Source: Pseudomonas sp. ML96
GTDB lineage: Bacteria > Pseudomonadota > Gammaproteobacteria > Pseudomonadales > Pseudomonadaceae
Length of the DNA: 64,000 bases
Assembly: GCF_000761545.1 (NCBI RefSeq)
Contig: NZ_JPMY01000037.1
Coordinates: 186,001-250,000 of the forward strand
Direction: 5' to 3'
Position 1 is the stretch's first letter; each line of letters starts with the position of its first letter. Below the pieces are notes generated by a model, which was not told the origin of the DNA, made no database searches, and saw only the letters and a program-made list of their open reading frames with translations. Shown here in pieces: positions 49,368 to 57,569 of the stretch. Both the position numbers and the translations under genes were made by a program.

Positions 49368-50377
49368 GCAGCTTCGAACCGCATTTCCAGCACCGCCAGA
49401 GCGCCCACTGCGAGAGCGGGGTGATGGCCAGCCTGCTGAGCCACGCCGGCCTGCCGATGAGCGAGCCGATGGCCTTCGGCCTGGCCTCGGGCCTGGCCTT
49501 CGCCTACCTGCCGATCGTCAAGCTCAGCGGCATGCCGCTGATTGCCTATCGCATGCCGCCCAAGCACCTGATCAAGACCCTGAGCAAGCGCCTCGGCGCA
49601 CGCCTCAACAGCCGTACCTTCGGCAACCCCGAGCAGGGCCGCCGCGAGCTGGATGCGCTGCTCGACCAGGGCCGCCTGGCCGGCCTGCAGAGCTCGGTGT
49701 TCTGGCTGCCGTACTTCCCGCCGGAGATGCGCTTCCACTTCAACGCGCACAACCTGCTGGCCTACGGCCGCGATGGCGACGAGTACCTGATCAGCGATCC
49801 GGTGTTCGAGGAGCCGGTGCGCTGCGCCAGCGCCGACCTGCAGAAGGCGCGCTTCGCCAAGGGCGCGCTGGCGGCCAAGGGCCTGATGTACTGGCTCGAC
49901 GACGTGCCGCAGGAGCAGGAGTGGGAGAAGCTGATCCGCCAGGCGGTGCTCGGCACCACGCGCATCCTCGACGGCATGCCGCTGCCGTGGATCGGTATTC
50001 GTGGCATCCAGCACCTGGCCAAGCAGGTCGAAAACCTCGATCCGGCGCAGACCAAGTACAACCGCCTGTACCTGACCCACATCGTGCGTATGCAGGAAGA
50101 GATCGGCACCGGCGGCGCCGGCTTCCGCTTCATGTACGCCAGCTTCCTGCAGGAGGCCGGCGAGAAGATCGGCGCGGCCGAACTGGGCGCGGCCTCGGCA
50201 CGCCTGACCGCCATCGGTGACGACTGGCGCCAGTTCGCCTCGGCCTGCGTGCGCGCCAGCCGCAGCAAGGGAGAGGCGCCGGACTTCCGTCCCATCGCCG
50301 AGATGCTGCGTGGCATCGCCGGCCAGGAGCGCGCGCTGATGAAGGAGCTGGGCGCCTGGAGCAAGCGCAAGGGCTGA
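49364..50377 (+). CDS. BtrH-like acyltransferase/peptidase-fold protein
   Basis: Protein of 337 residues matching the 'BtrH N-terminal domain' family: SAHCESGVMASLLSHAGLPM carries the conserved HC-x-S with the candidate nucleophile Cys17. The C-terminal half (QEWEKLIRQAVLGTTRILDG, FMYASFLQEAGEKIGAAELG) is helical like the companion DUF4872-type domain. BtrH transfers an ACP-bound acyl chain to an amine in butirosin synthesis. With an ACP encoded in the facing operon, transfer of an acyl or resorcinol product from ACP is plausible. Last gene of the rightward arm. Confidence 0.78.
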   Translation: MSSFEPHFQHRQSAHCESGVMASLLSHAGLPMSEPMAFGLASGLAFAYLPIVKLSGMPLIAYRMPPKHLIKTLSKRLGARLNSRTFGNPEQGRRELDALLDQGRLAGLQSSVFWLPYFPPEMRFHFNAHNLLAYGRDGDEYLISDPVFEEPVRCASADLQKARFAKGALAAKGLMYWLDDVPQEQEWEKLIRQAVLGTTRILDGMPLPWIGIRGIQHLAKQVENLDPAQTKYNRLYLTHIVRMQEEIGTGGAGFRFMYASFLQEAGEKIGAAELGAASARLTAIGDDWRQFASACVRASRSKGEAPDFRPIAEMLRGIAGQERALMKELGAWSKRKG

Positions 50378-50438
50378 GCAAATTACGGATTCAGACAAGT
50401 GGGCTGAGAGAACGCTACTACATCAGGGATGAAGCAAT

Positions 50439-51035
50439 ATGAGTTTGCAGCGGTATCTGCTGGGAGCCACCGTCTGGATGCTGGTATCCACGGCTAATGC
50501 TGATGAGTACTACGAGTTTCTTTCTATTCGCTGTATGCCGCAGCTCCAGGCAATACGTTTGGACTTTGTAGGTATTTGGAATGTCGGTGACTGGATTTGG
50601 CCTAGCGTGCCGGAGCAAGAGAATCGTAAGTCTTGGGTCTTGGATAGCTGGCAACGTCATGAGAATGCGTTAAAGACGCTTGAGCGCAAGCACGGTCTCC
50701 ATGTGTTTGGCCAGCAATATGGCCGCCAGCTGGACTCGCCCATCATCTGCGAGCTTCCTCATTTTCGCGTCAGTATCGCGGCCGCTCGCATTGAGCGCGA
50801 ATACGTAGATGAGGACATTCGGGTTGCTTACCGAGGTCGTGCAGAGATTCAAATAACAGCTCTGAATGGTTCATTGGTTTTCAGCGAGACGCTGGATGAA
50901 GCTGACGACTTTCAGGCTGCCGAGGCCTCCTACGGCCTTGCTATATCTCACTGCAAAAAAGCGTCCGAATCTCCTAGTAGGCACGTGACCAAGGAGTGCA
51001 GCGAACAGCTGATCAAGGTGCCGAACAGCCAATAA
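50439..51035 (+). CDS. Secreted protein of unknown function, compositionally foreign
   Basis: Protein of 198 residues with a signal peptide (residues 1-21, MSLQRYLLGATVWMLVSTA then NADE). The mature part has four cysteines (IRCMPQ, ICELPH, SHCKKA, KECSEQ), which may form two disulfides. GC is about 50 %, well below the ~67 % of its neighbours, with rare A/T-ending codons (TTT, ATT, ACG, TTA). It lies between the two convergent arms of the lipid cluster. I do not recognise its family; signs point to a transferred gene. It could be an inhibitor- or adhesin-type secreted protein, but this is a guess. Confidence 0.75.
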   Translation: MSLQRYLLGATVWMLVSTANADEYYEFLSIRCMPQLQAIRLDFVGIWNVGDWIWPSVPEQENRKSWVLDSWQRHENALKTLERKHGLHVFGQQYGRQLDSPIICELPHFRVSIAAARIEREYVDEDIRVAYRGRAEIQITALNGSLVFSETLDEADDFQAAEASYGLAISHCKKASESPSRHVTKECSEQLIKVPNSQ

Positions 51036-51056
51036 GGCGTAGTGGCCAGAGGGGCG

Positions 51057-51614
51057 CTACAGGTTGACCTGCTGCACTTCAATGGCCGCTGTCAGCTTGG
51101 CGAAATCCTCCGCCGATGTAGCCGGTACGCCGCGTTCCAGCAGCACTGCCTGTACGCGGAAATCACCCAGGTCTTCGACCACCACCAGCAGCGCCTGGCT
51201 GACCAGGCCATCGGCCAGGTCCAGTGCGGCCAGTCGCTGCAGTTGCGGCCACACTCGTGGCCCTGCACCGACGAACAGGTTCGGCCCTTCCAGGCCCAGC
51301 TGCTGGGCGACATGGAAGCCGGCGGCATTGCTCACGCTGTTGACGAACTCGAAGGGCTTGGGCTGGCGCTGCTGCACGCACACGGCGTCGAGCAGCGCGC
51401 CCATGGTCGGCCGCGCCGGGTGACGCGAGGCCAGGTACAGGCCGCAGTCGCTGCGCACATGCTCCTTGAGCAGGGCGGCGCCGAGCAGGGCCTGGAAGAT
51501 CAGACGATCGATGCGCCGCGGCGGGCTGGCTAGGTACTGGCTGAGCGCGGCTTTCAGCGCCTTGTCGTCTAGCTCGGCGCTGCCATGGATCTCGCTGGCG
51601 GCGATAACCTTCAT
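51057..51614 (-). CDS. Truncated ketosynthase-like / chain-length-factor-like protein
   Basis: Protein of 185 residues, less than half a ketosynthase. It keeps KS-like segments (RSDCGLYLASRHPARPTMGA, FVNSVSNAAGFHVAQQLGLE), but where the catalytic cysteine would be there is Asn96-Ala97-Ala98, so it cannot condense. Small KS-like partners of this sort occur in aryl polyene and resorcinol clusters. Its start overlaps the ketosynthase stop by 4 nt, implying a complex. It is the last gene of the leftward arm. The partner role is inferred. Confidence 0.75.
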   Translation of the reverse strand: MKVIAASEIHGSAELDDKALKAALSQYLASPPRRIDRLIFQALLGAALLKEHVRSDCGLYLASRHPARPTMGALLDAVCVQQRQPKPFEFVNSVSNAAGFHVAQQLGLEGPNLFVGAGPRVWPQLQRLAALDLADGLVSQALLVVVEDLGDFRVQAVLLERGVPATSAEDFAKLTAAIEVQQVNL

Positions 51615-52720
51615 GGCTGTTCTCCCGCAATGCAGCCCTGCAGCACCAGGCTGGCGTTGTTGCCGCCGAAGCCGAAGAAGTTGGCCAGCAGCAGGGCGTC
51701 GGGGGCGATCGCCGTCGGCTCGCTAGGCAAGGGCAGCAGCGCCGCATCGGCATAATCCAGCACCGGCAGCGGGCCTTGGCGCAGGGCGGCGAGCAGCAAC
51801 AGGGTCTCGCTCAGGCCACAGGCGCCAAGGGTATGGCCGAGCCAGGGCTTGAGCACGGCCAGCGGCGGCATCGCCTCGGGATAGAGCCGGCGCATGCCGG
51901 CGCTCTCGGCCAGATCGTTGGCGCCGGTGGCGGTACCGTGCAGCTTGGCCAGGCCGATCTGTTCGGCTGTCACGCCGGCGGTGGTCAGCGCACGTTGCAT
52001 CACCCAGTCGATATGGCTGCCGTCTTCGCGGGTGGTGGTCAGGCTGCTGGTATCGCAGGCGCTGAAGCCGCCGAGCAGCTTCGCCAGTGGCACCGGACCG
52101 GGTTCGAGGCCGAGCAGGGTGGCGCAGTAGCACTCGCCGAGCACCAGGCCATCGCGCTCGGGATGGAAGGGCCGATAGGCGCCGCTGGGGCTGGTCAGGT
52201 CGAGGGCGCCGAAACCCTGCTGGGCGATGGCGCTGGGCGTCTCGAAGGCCAGTACCAGTACCTGCTTGTATTCGCCACTGGCGAGCAGGCGCGCACCGTA
52301 GAGCAGGCCATTGGCGGCGCTGGTGCAGGCAGTGTTGAGGGTGAAGGCATCGGCAAAGCCGTGGCGTTGGCACAGGCGCTCGGCTATCAGGTCCAGCGGC
52401 GTGGAGTGTTCGAAGCGGAAGCCGCCGTCGGCCGCCACCTGGGCTTCCAGCTCGGTGATATCCAGCGCGGTGCTGGCGACGATCAACAGGCAATCGCCGG
52501 CCGTTGCGTCGCCCAGGGTTTCGCCCAGCAGGCGATCCAGGCGGGCATCCAGCGTCTCGTTAGTGGCGACGGTGAAGTAGGGGCGCGGCTGCTGCAGTTC
52601 GTGCAGCTGGAAGGGCGTCGGCTGTGGCCGGCGGTCGGCTAGCAGGTTGCTCGCCGCGTCGCTCAGGTCGGCGCCCAGGGCGCTGTGCAGGGCGCCGCGC
52701 TGCAGATAGACCGGGGTCAC
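51611..52720 (-). CDS. Beta-ketoacyl-ACP synthase (FabB/F-type)
   Basis: Condensing enzyme of 369 residues. The catalytic triad is complete: Cys132 in FTLNTACTSAANGLL, His261 in AKLHGTATGAND and His296 in KPWLGHTLGACG (with Lys291), plus the C-terminal FFGFGGNN. It starts at GTG 52720 and overlaps the ACP gene by 4 nt and the truncated KS gene by 4 nt. It likely extends an ACP-bound chain with malonyl-ACP. It is shorter than FabF (about 410), as in many aryl polyene/resorcinol clusters. Confidence 0.88.
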   Translation of the reverse strand: MTPVYLQRGALHSALGADLSDAASNLLADRRPQPTPFQLHELQQPRPYFTVATNETLDARLDRLLGETLGDATAGDCLLIVASTALDITELEAQVAADGGFRFEHSTPLDLIAERLCQRHGFADAFTLNTACTSAANGLLYGARLLASGEYKQVLVLAFETPSAIAQQGFGALDLTSPSGAYRPFHPERDGLVLGECYCATLLGLEPGPVPLAKLLGGFSACDTSSLTTTREDGSHIDWVMQRALTTAGVTAEQIGLAKLHGTATGANDLAESAGMRRLYPEAMPPLAVLKPWLGHTLGACGLSETLLLLAALRQGPLPVLDYADAALLPLPSEPTAIAPDALLLANFFGFGGNNASLVLQGCIAGEQP

Positions 52721-52980
52721 TTTTGCTGCCGGATAAAGGCGGCGATATCGGCGATGCTGGCGAGGATCTTGCGGCCGTCCTTGGCGCCCTCGATACGCAC
52801 GCCATAGTGCTGCTGCAGGGCCAGCGACACCTGCAGGGCGTCCAGGCTGTCCATCTGCACGCGGCTCTTGGCGCCGAACAGCGGCTCATCGTCGGCGATG
52901 CTCTGCCAGTCGATGTCGTCTTCCTTGTCGCACTCACGAATCAGCAGTTGCTTGAGTTGTTGTTCTAGTCGTTCGTCCAT
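52717..52980 (-). CDS. Acyl carrier protein
   Basis: ACP of 87 residues. The phosphopantetheine attachment motif is MDSLDALQVS with Ser45; flanking acidic helices (ERLEQQLKQLLIRECDKEDD) are typical. It overlaps the ABC permease gene upstream by 16 nt and the KS gene downstream by 4 nt. It probably carries the growing chain for the KS and dehydratase of the same operon and donates it to the DarB- and BtrH-like enzymes. Confidence 0.9.
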   Translation of the reverse strand: MDERLEQQLKQLLIRECDKEDDIDWQSIADDEPLFGAKSRVQMDSLDALQVSLALQQHYGVRIEGAKDGRKILASIADIAAFIRQQK

Positions 52981-54149
52981 TGCGTTTGCTGCACTCGTCT
53001 GCGGAACAGAAGCCAGCCACCGCCGCCCAACAGGGCAGCCATCAGCAGCAGGCGGAAACAGTAGGGGGCGATGTCAGTGAGCGAGCCCTGGCCCACCAGC
53101 AGGGTGAGGAAGGCGTCCAGCGCCCAGCTCATCGGCGAGACTTCCGCCAGCTGGCCCATGGCCGCTGGCATCACGCTCTTCGGCACCATGATGCCGCCCA
53201 GTGCGGCGAGGATGATATTGATCCCGCCGCCGAGCAACAACGCCTGCTCGGCGCTGCGCGCCAGTGCCGCCAGCAGCAGGCCGAGGCCGCAGGTGGCCAG
53301 GCTCAGGCTGATGGCCAGCAGGGCGTAGGCCGCCGGGCTGCCGGGCAGGCTCAGGCCCTGCAGGCCGAGCAGCGGCAGGCCGTGCACGCCGATGCTCAGC
53401 AGCAGGGCGAACTGCACCAGGTTGATGGCGAAGTAGGGCAGCAGCTTGCTCAGGGCCAGGGTGGCCAGACTGAGGTCGAGGGCGCGGAAACGCAGGAGGG
53501 CGCCGCTCTGCTGCTCGCGCTGGAAGCCGCCGGCCATTGGCAGGGCGACGAAGAACATGCCGAAGATCAGCCAGGCCGGCACGCTCAGCTGGCTGGCGTT
53601 GGCCCGGCCGCTGAGGTCGCCGCTGGCCAGCAGTTCGTGTTCCTCAATCTGGCTCTGCGTGCGCTGCTGCACCAGGGCCAGGCGCTCGGCCAATGGCAGG
53701 CTGGCATCCACGTCACCGTTGTCTTCGAGGAAGGCGAGCAGGCGGGTTTGCGCCAGGGCAATGCGCACGGCGCCGCGCAGGTGCTGGCGCGACAGCTTGT
53801 CCAGCTGCGGCGGGAAGCTCAGGGCCAGGCCCTGGCGCTCATCGTCCAGCAGGCTCTCGCTGAAGTCGGCGGGAAGGCTGATCCTAGCGCTGCGCGCATC
53901 GCCCTGCGCCAGCAGTTCGCTGCCCGGCAGCTGGGCCTGCAGAGCGGCGCGGAACACTTGTTCGTAGCTGCCGTTCGGTTCGGCCTGCAATACCAGGCGC
54001 AGGGCCGGCGGCTTGTCCTGCAGGTAGTTGGACATGGCGCCGGCCATCAGCACCAGGAACAGGGTCGGCATGATGAACAGCACGGCCAATGCATGCGGGT
54101 CGCGCAGCATCAGCAGGAACTCCTTGCGCACCAGGGCCCGCAGTCTCAT
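52965..54149 (-). CDS. ABC-2 type transporter permease
   Basis: Inner-membrane permease of 394 residues: TM1 near residues 20-40 (ALAVLFIMPTLFLVLMAGAM), a large periplasmic loop (about 45-195), then five C-terminal helices with NIILAALGGIMVPKSVMPAA, the ABC-2 signature region. It pairs with the ATPase encoded 4 nt upstream by overlap (ATGA) and is the exporter candidate of the lipid cluster. The substrate could be the acyl product or the envelope lipid derived from it. Confidence 0.88.
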   Translation of the reverse strand: MRLRALVRKEFLLMLRDPHALAVLFIMPTLFLVLMAGAMSNYLQDKPPALRLVLQAEPNGSYEQVFRAALQAQLPGSELLAQGDARSARISLPADFSESLLDDERQGLALSFPPQLDKLSRQHLRGAVRIALAQTRLLAFLEDNGDVDASLPLAERLALVQQRTQSQIEEHELLASGDLSGRANASQLSVPAWLIFGMFFVALPMAGGFQREQQSGALLRFRALDLSLATLALSKLLPYFAINLVQFALLLSIGVHGLPLLGLQGLSLPGSPAAYALLAISLSLATCGLGLLLAALARSAEQALLLGGGINIILAALGGIMVPKSVMPAAMGQLAEVSPMSWALDAFLTLLVGQGSLTDIAPYCFRLLLMAALLGGGGWLLFRRRVQQTQWTND

Positions 54150-55030
54150 AGGCGGCCTCCGTTGAGGCGCAGGTAGAGCTGCTCCAGCGAGGGTCGACCG
54201 AAGCGCAGCAGGTGCGGCAGCTCAGGGCGCTCGGCGAGGAAGCGGGTGATCTCCAGCAGCTGCGGGCCATCCAGCGCGGTGATGCGCAGGCCGCCCGGCA
54301 GCGTCTCGGCGCTCAGGTGCAGCTTGCCCAGCAGCTCGCGCAGCCCGGCGGGCTCCTCGCCCTGCCATTCCAGCAATAGGCCGTGGCTGTCGCCGAGCAG
54401 CTGGCGGCTGTCCAGGTCCAGGCGCACGCGGCCCTCGTGCAGCAGAACGATGCGCTGGGCCACGCGCTCGATCTCGTCGAGGTAGTGGCTGGTGTAGATC
54501 ACCCCGTGGCCCTCGCTGGTGAGGCGCTCGACGGCGCCCAGCAGCAGCTGGCGGCTGGTGGCGTCGACGCCCACCGTGGCTTCGTCGAACAGGTACAGGC
54601 GCGCCGGTTGCAGCAGGCCGATGGCGAAGTTCAGTCGTCGCTGCTCGCCGCCGGACAGGCGCGCGGCGCGGCGTTGCAGCTTGCTCTCCAGTGCGGTGCT
54701 GGCGATGCACAACTCCAGGCGGCGGGCACGTTCGGCGCCGCGTAGGCGATAGAGATCGGCGAACAGCTCGAGGTTCTCGCGCACCTTGAGCTCGGCATAG
54801 AAGGCTAGCTGCTGCGGCACCAGGCCGAGGCTGCGCTCGCCTTCCCAGCGGATCTCACCCTGCTGCAGCGGCAGCACGCCGGCTAGCAGGGAGAGCAAGG
54901 TGGTCTTGCCGGCGCCGTTGCTGCCGAGCAAGCCCAGGCACTGGCCGGCCTGCAACTGCAGGTCGATGCCCTGCAGGGCCGGGGTGTCGGCGCCGGGATA
55001 GTGGTGGCTGAGGTTGCTCAGTTCAAGCAC
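54146..55030 (-). CDS. ABC transporter ATP-binding protein (ABC-2 exporter)
   Basis: ATPase of 294 residues. Walker A GLLGSNGAGKTTLLSLLAG near residue 37, signature LSGGEQRRLNFAIGLL, Walker B LYLFDEATVGVDATSRQLLL (Glu present), H-loop HYLDEIERV; a C-terminal regulatory extension follows. The GTG at 55030 overlaps the dehydratase stop by 8 nt; longer readings to 55096 are rejected. It forms the exporter with the next gene. Confidence 0.9.
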   Translation of the reverse strand: MLELSNLSHHYPGADTPALQGIDLQLQAGQCLGLLGSNGAGKTTLLSLLAGVLPLQQGEIRWEGERSLGLVPQQLAFYAELKVRENLELFADLYRLRGAERARRLELCIASTALESKLQRRAARLSGGEQRRLNFAIGLLQPARLYLFDEATVGVDATSRQLLLGAVERLTSEGHGVIYTSHYLDEIERVAQRIVLLHEGRVRLDLDSRQLLGDSHGLLLEWQGEEPAGLRELLGKLHLSAETLPGGLRITALDGPQLLEITRFLAERPELPHLLRFGRPSLEQLYLRLNGGRL

Positions 55031-55430
55031 GGACCAGTACCAGCAGGAGCTTGCCGTCCAGCAGCAGGCGCTGCTCGGCGTGGATGCTGAAGGCATAGAG
55101 GGCGCCGGCCGGGCTCAGCGCTTCCTGGATGGCGGCGACATGCAGCGCGCCCTCGCGGTGTTGCGGCTCGAAGTGCAGCTGCAACTGCGACAGCTTGCCC
55201 ACCAGGGCCATGTCGATGGCGTTATCCTCGCCATATAGGGCACCATGCGCGGCGCACAGCTGGGCGGCGGCCTCGAACAGCAGGCAGGGCGAGGCGTCGT
55301 GGCCCAGGGCGTCCAGGTGATGCCAGGCGGACAGCCCCTCGATGCGGCCGGTGTCGTGGCCGAGCAGGGCATCCAGCCACAGGGCTTGGCCCTGGTGTGG
55401 CAGCAGGCTGTGCAGTTGGGTGCGGTCCAT
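55023..55430 (-). CDS. Hot-dog fold 3-hydroxyacyl-ACP dehydratase-like protein (ApeP/FabZ type)
   Basis: Protein of 135 residues with the hot-dog fold opening LHSLLPHQGQALWLDALLGH and FEAAAQLCAAHGALYGEDNA, as in ApeP/FabZ-like thioester dehydratases. The catalytic-helix region resembles ApeP more than FabZ. It is the first gene of the leftward operon; the ATG at 55430 is preferred over the upstream start, which has no family resemblance. It would remove water from a 3-hydroxyacyl-ACP intermediate. No ketoreductase is in the cluster, so FabG of primary metabolism would be needed. Confidence 0.82.
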   Translation of the reverse strand: MDRTQLHSLLPHQGQALWLDALLGHDTGRIEGLSAWHHLDALGHDASPCLLFEAAAQLCAAHGALYGEDNAIDMALVGKLSQLQLHFEPQHREGALHVAAIQEALSPAGALYAFSIHAEQRLLLDGKLLLVLVRA

Positions 55431-55512
55431 TGCGTACGCCGGAACTGAAGAGGCCGGCAGTGTATCAGAGGCCTGGACGAGGCTGGCGAAGCGGCAGACG
55501 GAGGAGAAAGGG

Positions 55513-56067
55513 ATGGCGTGGCTGCAGGTGGCGGGGTTTGTCGTTGGCTCACTGGTGCTGCTGGGCATCTCCTGGCGCGCGCTGAAGAACACCCGTTCCC
55601 ACGGCTTCTACCGCTTCCTCGCCTGGGAGGCGATGCTGGGCCTGCTGGTGCTCAATGCGCCGGTGTGGTTCGAGGATCGCTACGCCCTGCACCAGCGCAT
55701 TTCCTGGGTGCTGTTGTTCGCCTCGCTGAGCGTGCTGTTCTGCGGCATCTACCAGCTGCGCCGCGAGGGCAAGCCCAACGAGCAGCGCCAGGATGACGAG
55801 CTGTACGCCTTCGAGCGCACCTCGCAGCTGGTCACCGGCGGCATCTACCACTTCATCCGCCACCCGCTGTTCTGCTCGCTGCTGCTGCTGACCTGGGGCA
55901 TCGCCTGCAAGGACCTACACCTGGCGACCCTGGTGCTGGCGGCTGTGGCCAGCGTGTTGCTGTACCTGGCGGCGCGGCGTGATGAGGCGGAGTGCCTGGC
56001 CTACTTCGGCGAGGCCTATCGCGCCTATATGCAGCGCAGCCGCATGTTCATTCCCTGGCTGTTCTGA
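55513..56067 (+). CDS. Isoprenylcysteine methyltransferase-like (ICMT/PEMT family) membrane protein
   Basis: Protein of 184 residues with four to five hydrophobic helices and the family C-terminal motif GGIYHFIRHPLFCSLLLLTW followed by ARRDEAECLAYFGEAYRAYM (RHP...E...Y). These membrane enzymes methylate lipid-linked substrates with SAM. The start at 55513 follows GGAGAAAGGG. It is divergent from the lipid cluster by 82 bp and may modify its product, but it could be independent. No activity has been shown. Confidence 0.82.
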   Translation: MAWLQVAGFVVGSLVLLGISWRALKNTRSHGFYRFLAWEAMLGLLVLNAPVWFEDRYALHQRISWVLLFASLSVLFCGIYQLRREGKPNEQRQDDELYAFERTSQLVTGGIYHFIRHPLFCSLLLLTWGIACKDLHLATLVLAAVASVLLYLAARRDEAECLAYFGEAYRAYMQRSRMFIPWLF

Positions 56068-56073
56068 GCCGGC

Positions 56074-56505
56074 TCACTCCCACTGCAGCCGCGCCAGCTT
56101 CCACTCGCCGTCTTCCAGCCACCACTCCAGTTCGACGCTGTAGTGGCGGGCGCTGTCCGGGATCAGCCCTTCGGCGCCGGTCACCGCCACTTCGGCGCGG
56201 GTATGGCCCTTGTTGCTGTAGGTGGCGTCGACTTCACTGCGCGTGCCGATGGCCATCACCCGCACCTGCTTGTGGCGCAGGAACAGCATGGCCATGGTGC
56301 GCTGCGCCCAGGTGCGGTCGTACTGCTGCTGGGCGCTGAACTGCGGGTGCAGCTGGTCCATGACCGCGCCGGTGTCCTTGGCTTCCAGGTTGTCCTGCAA
56401 CTGCTGAACGGCCGCCTCCAGGGCAGCCTGCGGGTCGCTTGAGGTACAGCCGCCGAGCAGTGCGCAGATCAGCAGAAAAGCGGGGATTAGTTGCGCTCGA
56501 GTCAT
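56074..56505 (-). CDS. NTF2-like lipoprotein of unknown function
   Basis: Lipoprotein of 143 residues (lipobox LLGGC, Cys20), with a C-terminal SnoaL/NTF2-like beta domain (VQQLQDNLEAKDTGAVMDQL, VEVSVELEWWLEDGEWKLAR-like end ELEWWLEDGEWKLARLQWE). The ATG at 56505 is preferred, after AAGGA; the one at 56523 gives a longer, less typical signal peptide. It lies convergent to the ICMT-like gene. The function is unknown. Confidence 0.78.
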   Translation of the reverse strand: MTRAQLIPAFLLICALLGGCTSSDPQAALEAAVQQLQDNLEAKDTGAVMDQLHPQFSAQQQYDRTWAQRTMAMLFLRHKQVRVMAIGTRSEVDATYSNKGHTRAEVAVTGAEGLIPDSARHYSVELEWWLEDGEWKLARLQWE

Positions 56506-56597
56506 GTTCAAGGTCCTTTTCATGGTTATGATGCCCGGCACGGCTGACCGTCGGCAGACGGTCTCAGGGACCATACGCACAGACTCGGGAGTGCGCC

Positions 56598-57569
56598 ATG
56601 CTGACTTTGTATCCGGAGATCAAACCCCACGCCCGCCACGAGCTGGCGGTGGACGAGCCGCATGTGCTCTACGTGGACGAGAGCGGCTCCGCGGATGGTT
56701 TGCCGGTGGTGTTCATCCATGGCGGCCCGGGCGCCGGCTGCGATAGCGCCAGCCGCCGCTACTTCGATCCCAACCTGTACCGCATCGTCACCTTCGACCA
56801 GCGCGGCTGCGGTCGCTCCACGCCGCACGCCAGCCTGGAGAACAACAACACCCAGACCCTGGTCGCCGACCTCGAACGCATCCGCGAGCACCTGGGCATC
56901 GACAAGTGGCTGCTGTTCGGTGGCTCCTGGGGCTCGACCCTGGCCCTGGCCTACGCCCAGGCGCATCCCGAGCGCGTACATGGCCTGATCCTGCGCGGTA
57001 TTTTCCTCTGCCGCCCGCAGGAGATCAGCTGGTTCTACCAGGAAGGCGCCAGCCGCCTGTTCCCCGACTACTGGGAAGACTACATCGCACCGATTCCGGC
57101 CGAGGAGCGCGGCGATCTGGTGCAAGCCTTCTACAAGCGCCTGACCGGCGCCGACCAGATTGCCCAGATGCACGCGGCCAAGGCCTGGTCGTGCTGGGAA
57201 GGGCGCACCGCCACCCTGCGACCGAACCCGGTGGTGGTCGACCGCTTCAGCGAGCCGCAGCGCGCGCTGTCGATCGCCCGCATCGAGTGCCACTACTTCG
57301 TCAACAACGCCTTCCTCGAGGAAGACCAGTTGCTGCGCGACATGCCGAAGATCGCCCACCTGCCGGGCGTGATCGTGCATGGCCGCTATGACGTGATCTG
57401 CCCGCTGGACAACGCCTGGGCGCTGCACCAGGCCTGGCCCAACAGCGAGCTGCAGATCATCCGCGACGCCGGCCATGCCGCCGCCGAGCCGGGCATCACC
57501 GACGCCCTGGTGCGCGCCGCCGACCAGATGGCTCGGCGCCTGCTCGACCTGCCGCTGGAAGACGCGTGA
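56598..57569 (+). CDS. pip: Proline iminopeptidase
   Basis: Cytoplasmic alpha/beta hydrolase of 323 residues that releases N-terminal proline. The oxyanion motif is FIHGGPGAGCDSASRRYFDP, the nucleophile is in GGSWGSTLALAYAQ, and the His is in IIRDAGHAAAEPG with the Asp in HGRYDVICPLD. RBS GGGAG lies before the ATG at 56598. It overlaps dtd by 4 nt. Family length is standard. Confidence 0.95.
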   Translation: MLTLYPEIKPHARHELAVDEPHVLYVDESGSADGLPVVFIHGGPGAGCDSASRRYFDPNLYRIVTFDQRGCGRSTPHASLENNNTQTLVADLERIREHLGIDKWLLFGGSWGSTLALAYAQAHPERVHGLILRGIFLCRPQEISWFYQEGASRLFPDYWEDYIAPIPAEERGDLVQAFYKRLTGADQIAQMHAAKAWSCWEGRTATLRPNPVVVDRFSEPQRALSIARIECHYFVNNAFLEEDQLLRDMPKIAHLPGVIVHGRYDVICPLDNAWALHQAWPNSELQIIRDAGHAAAEPGITDALVRAADQMARRLLDLPLEDA

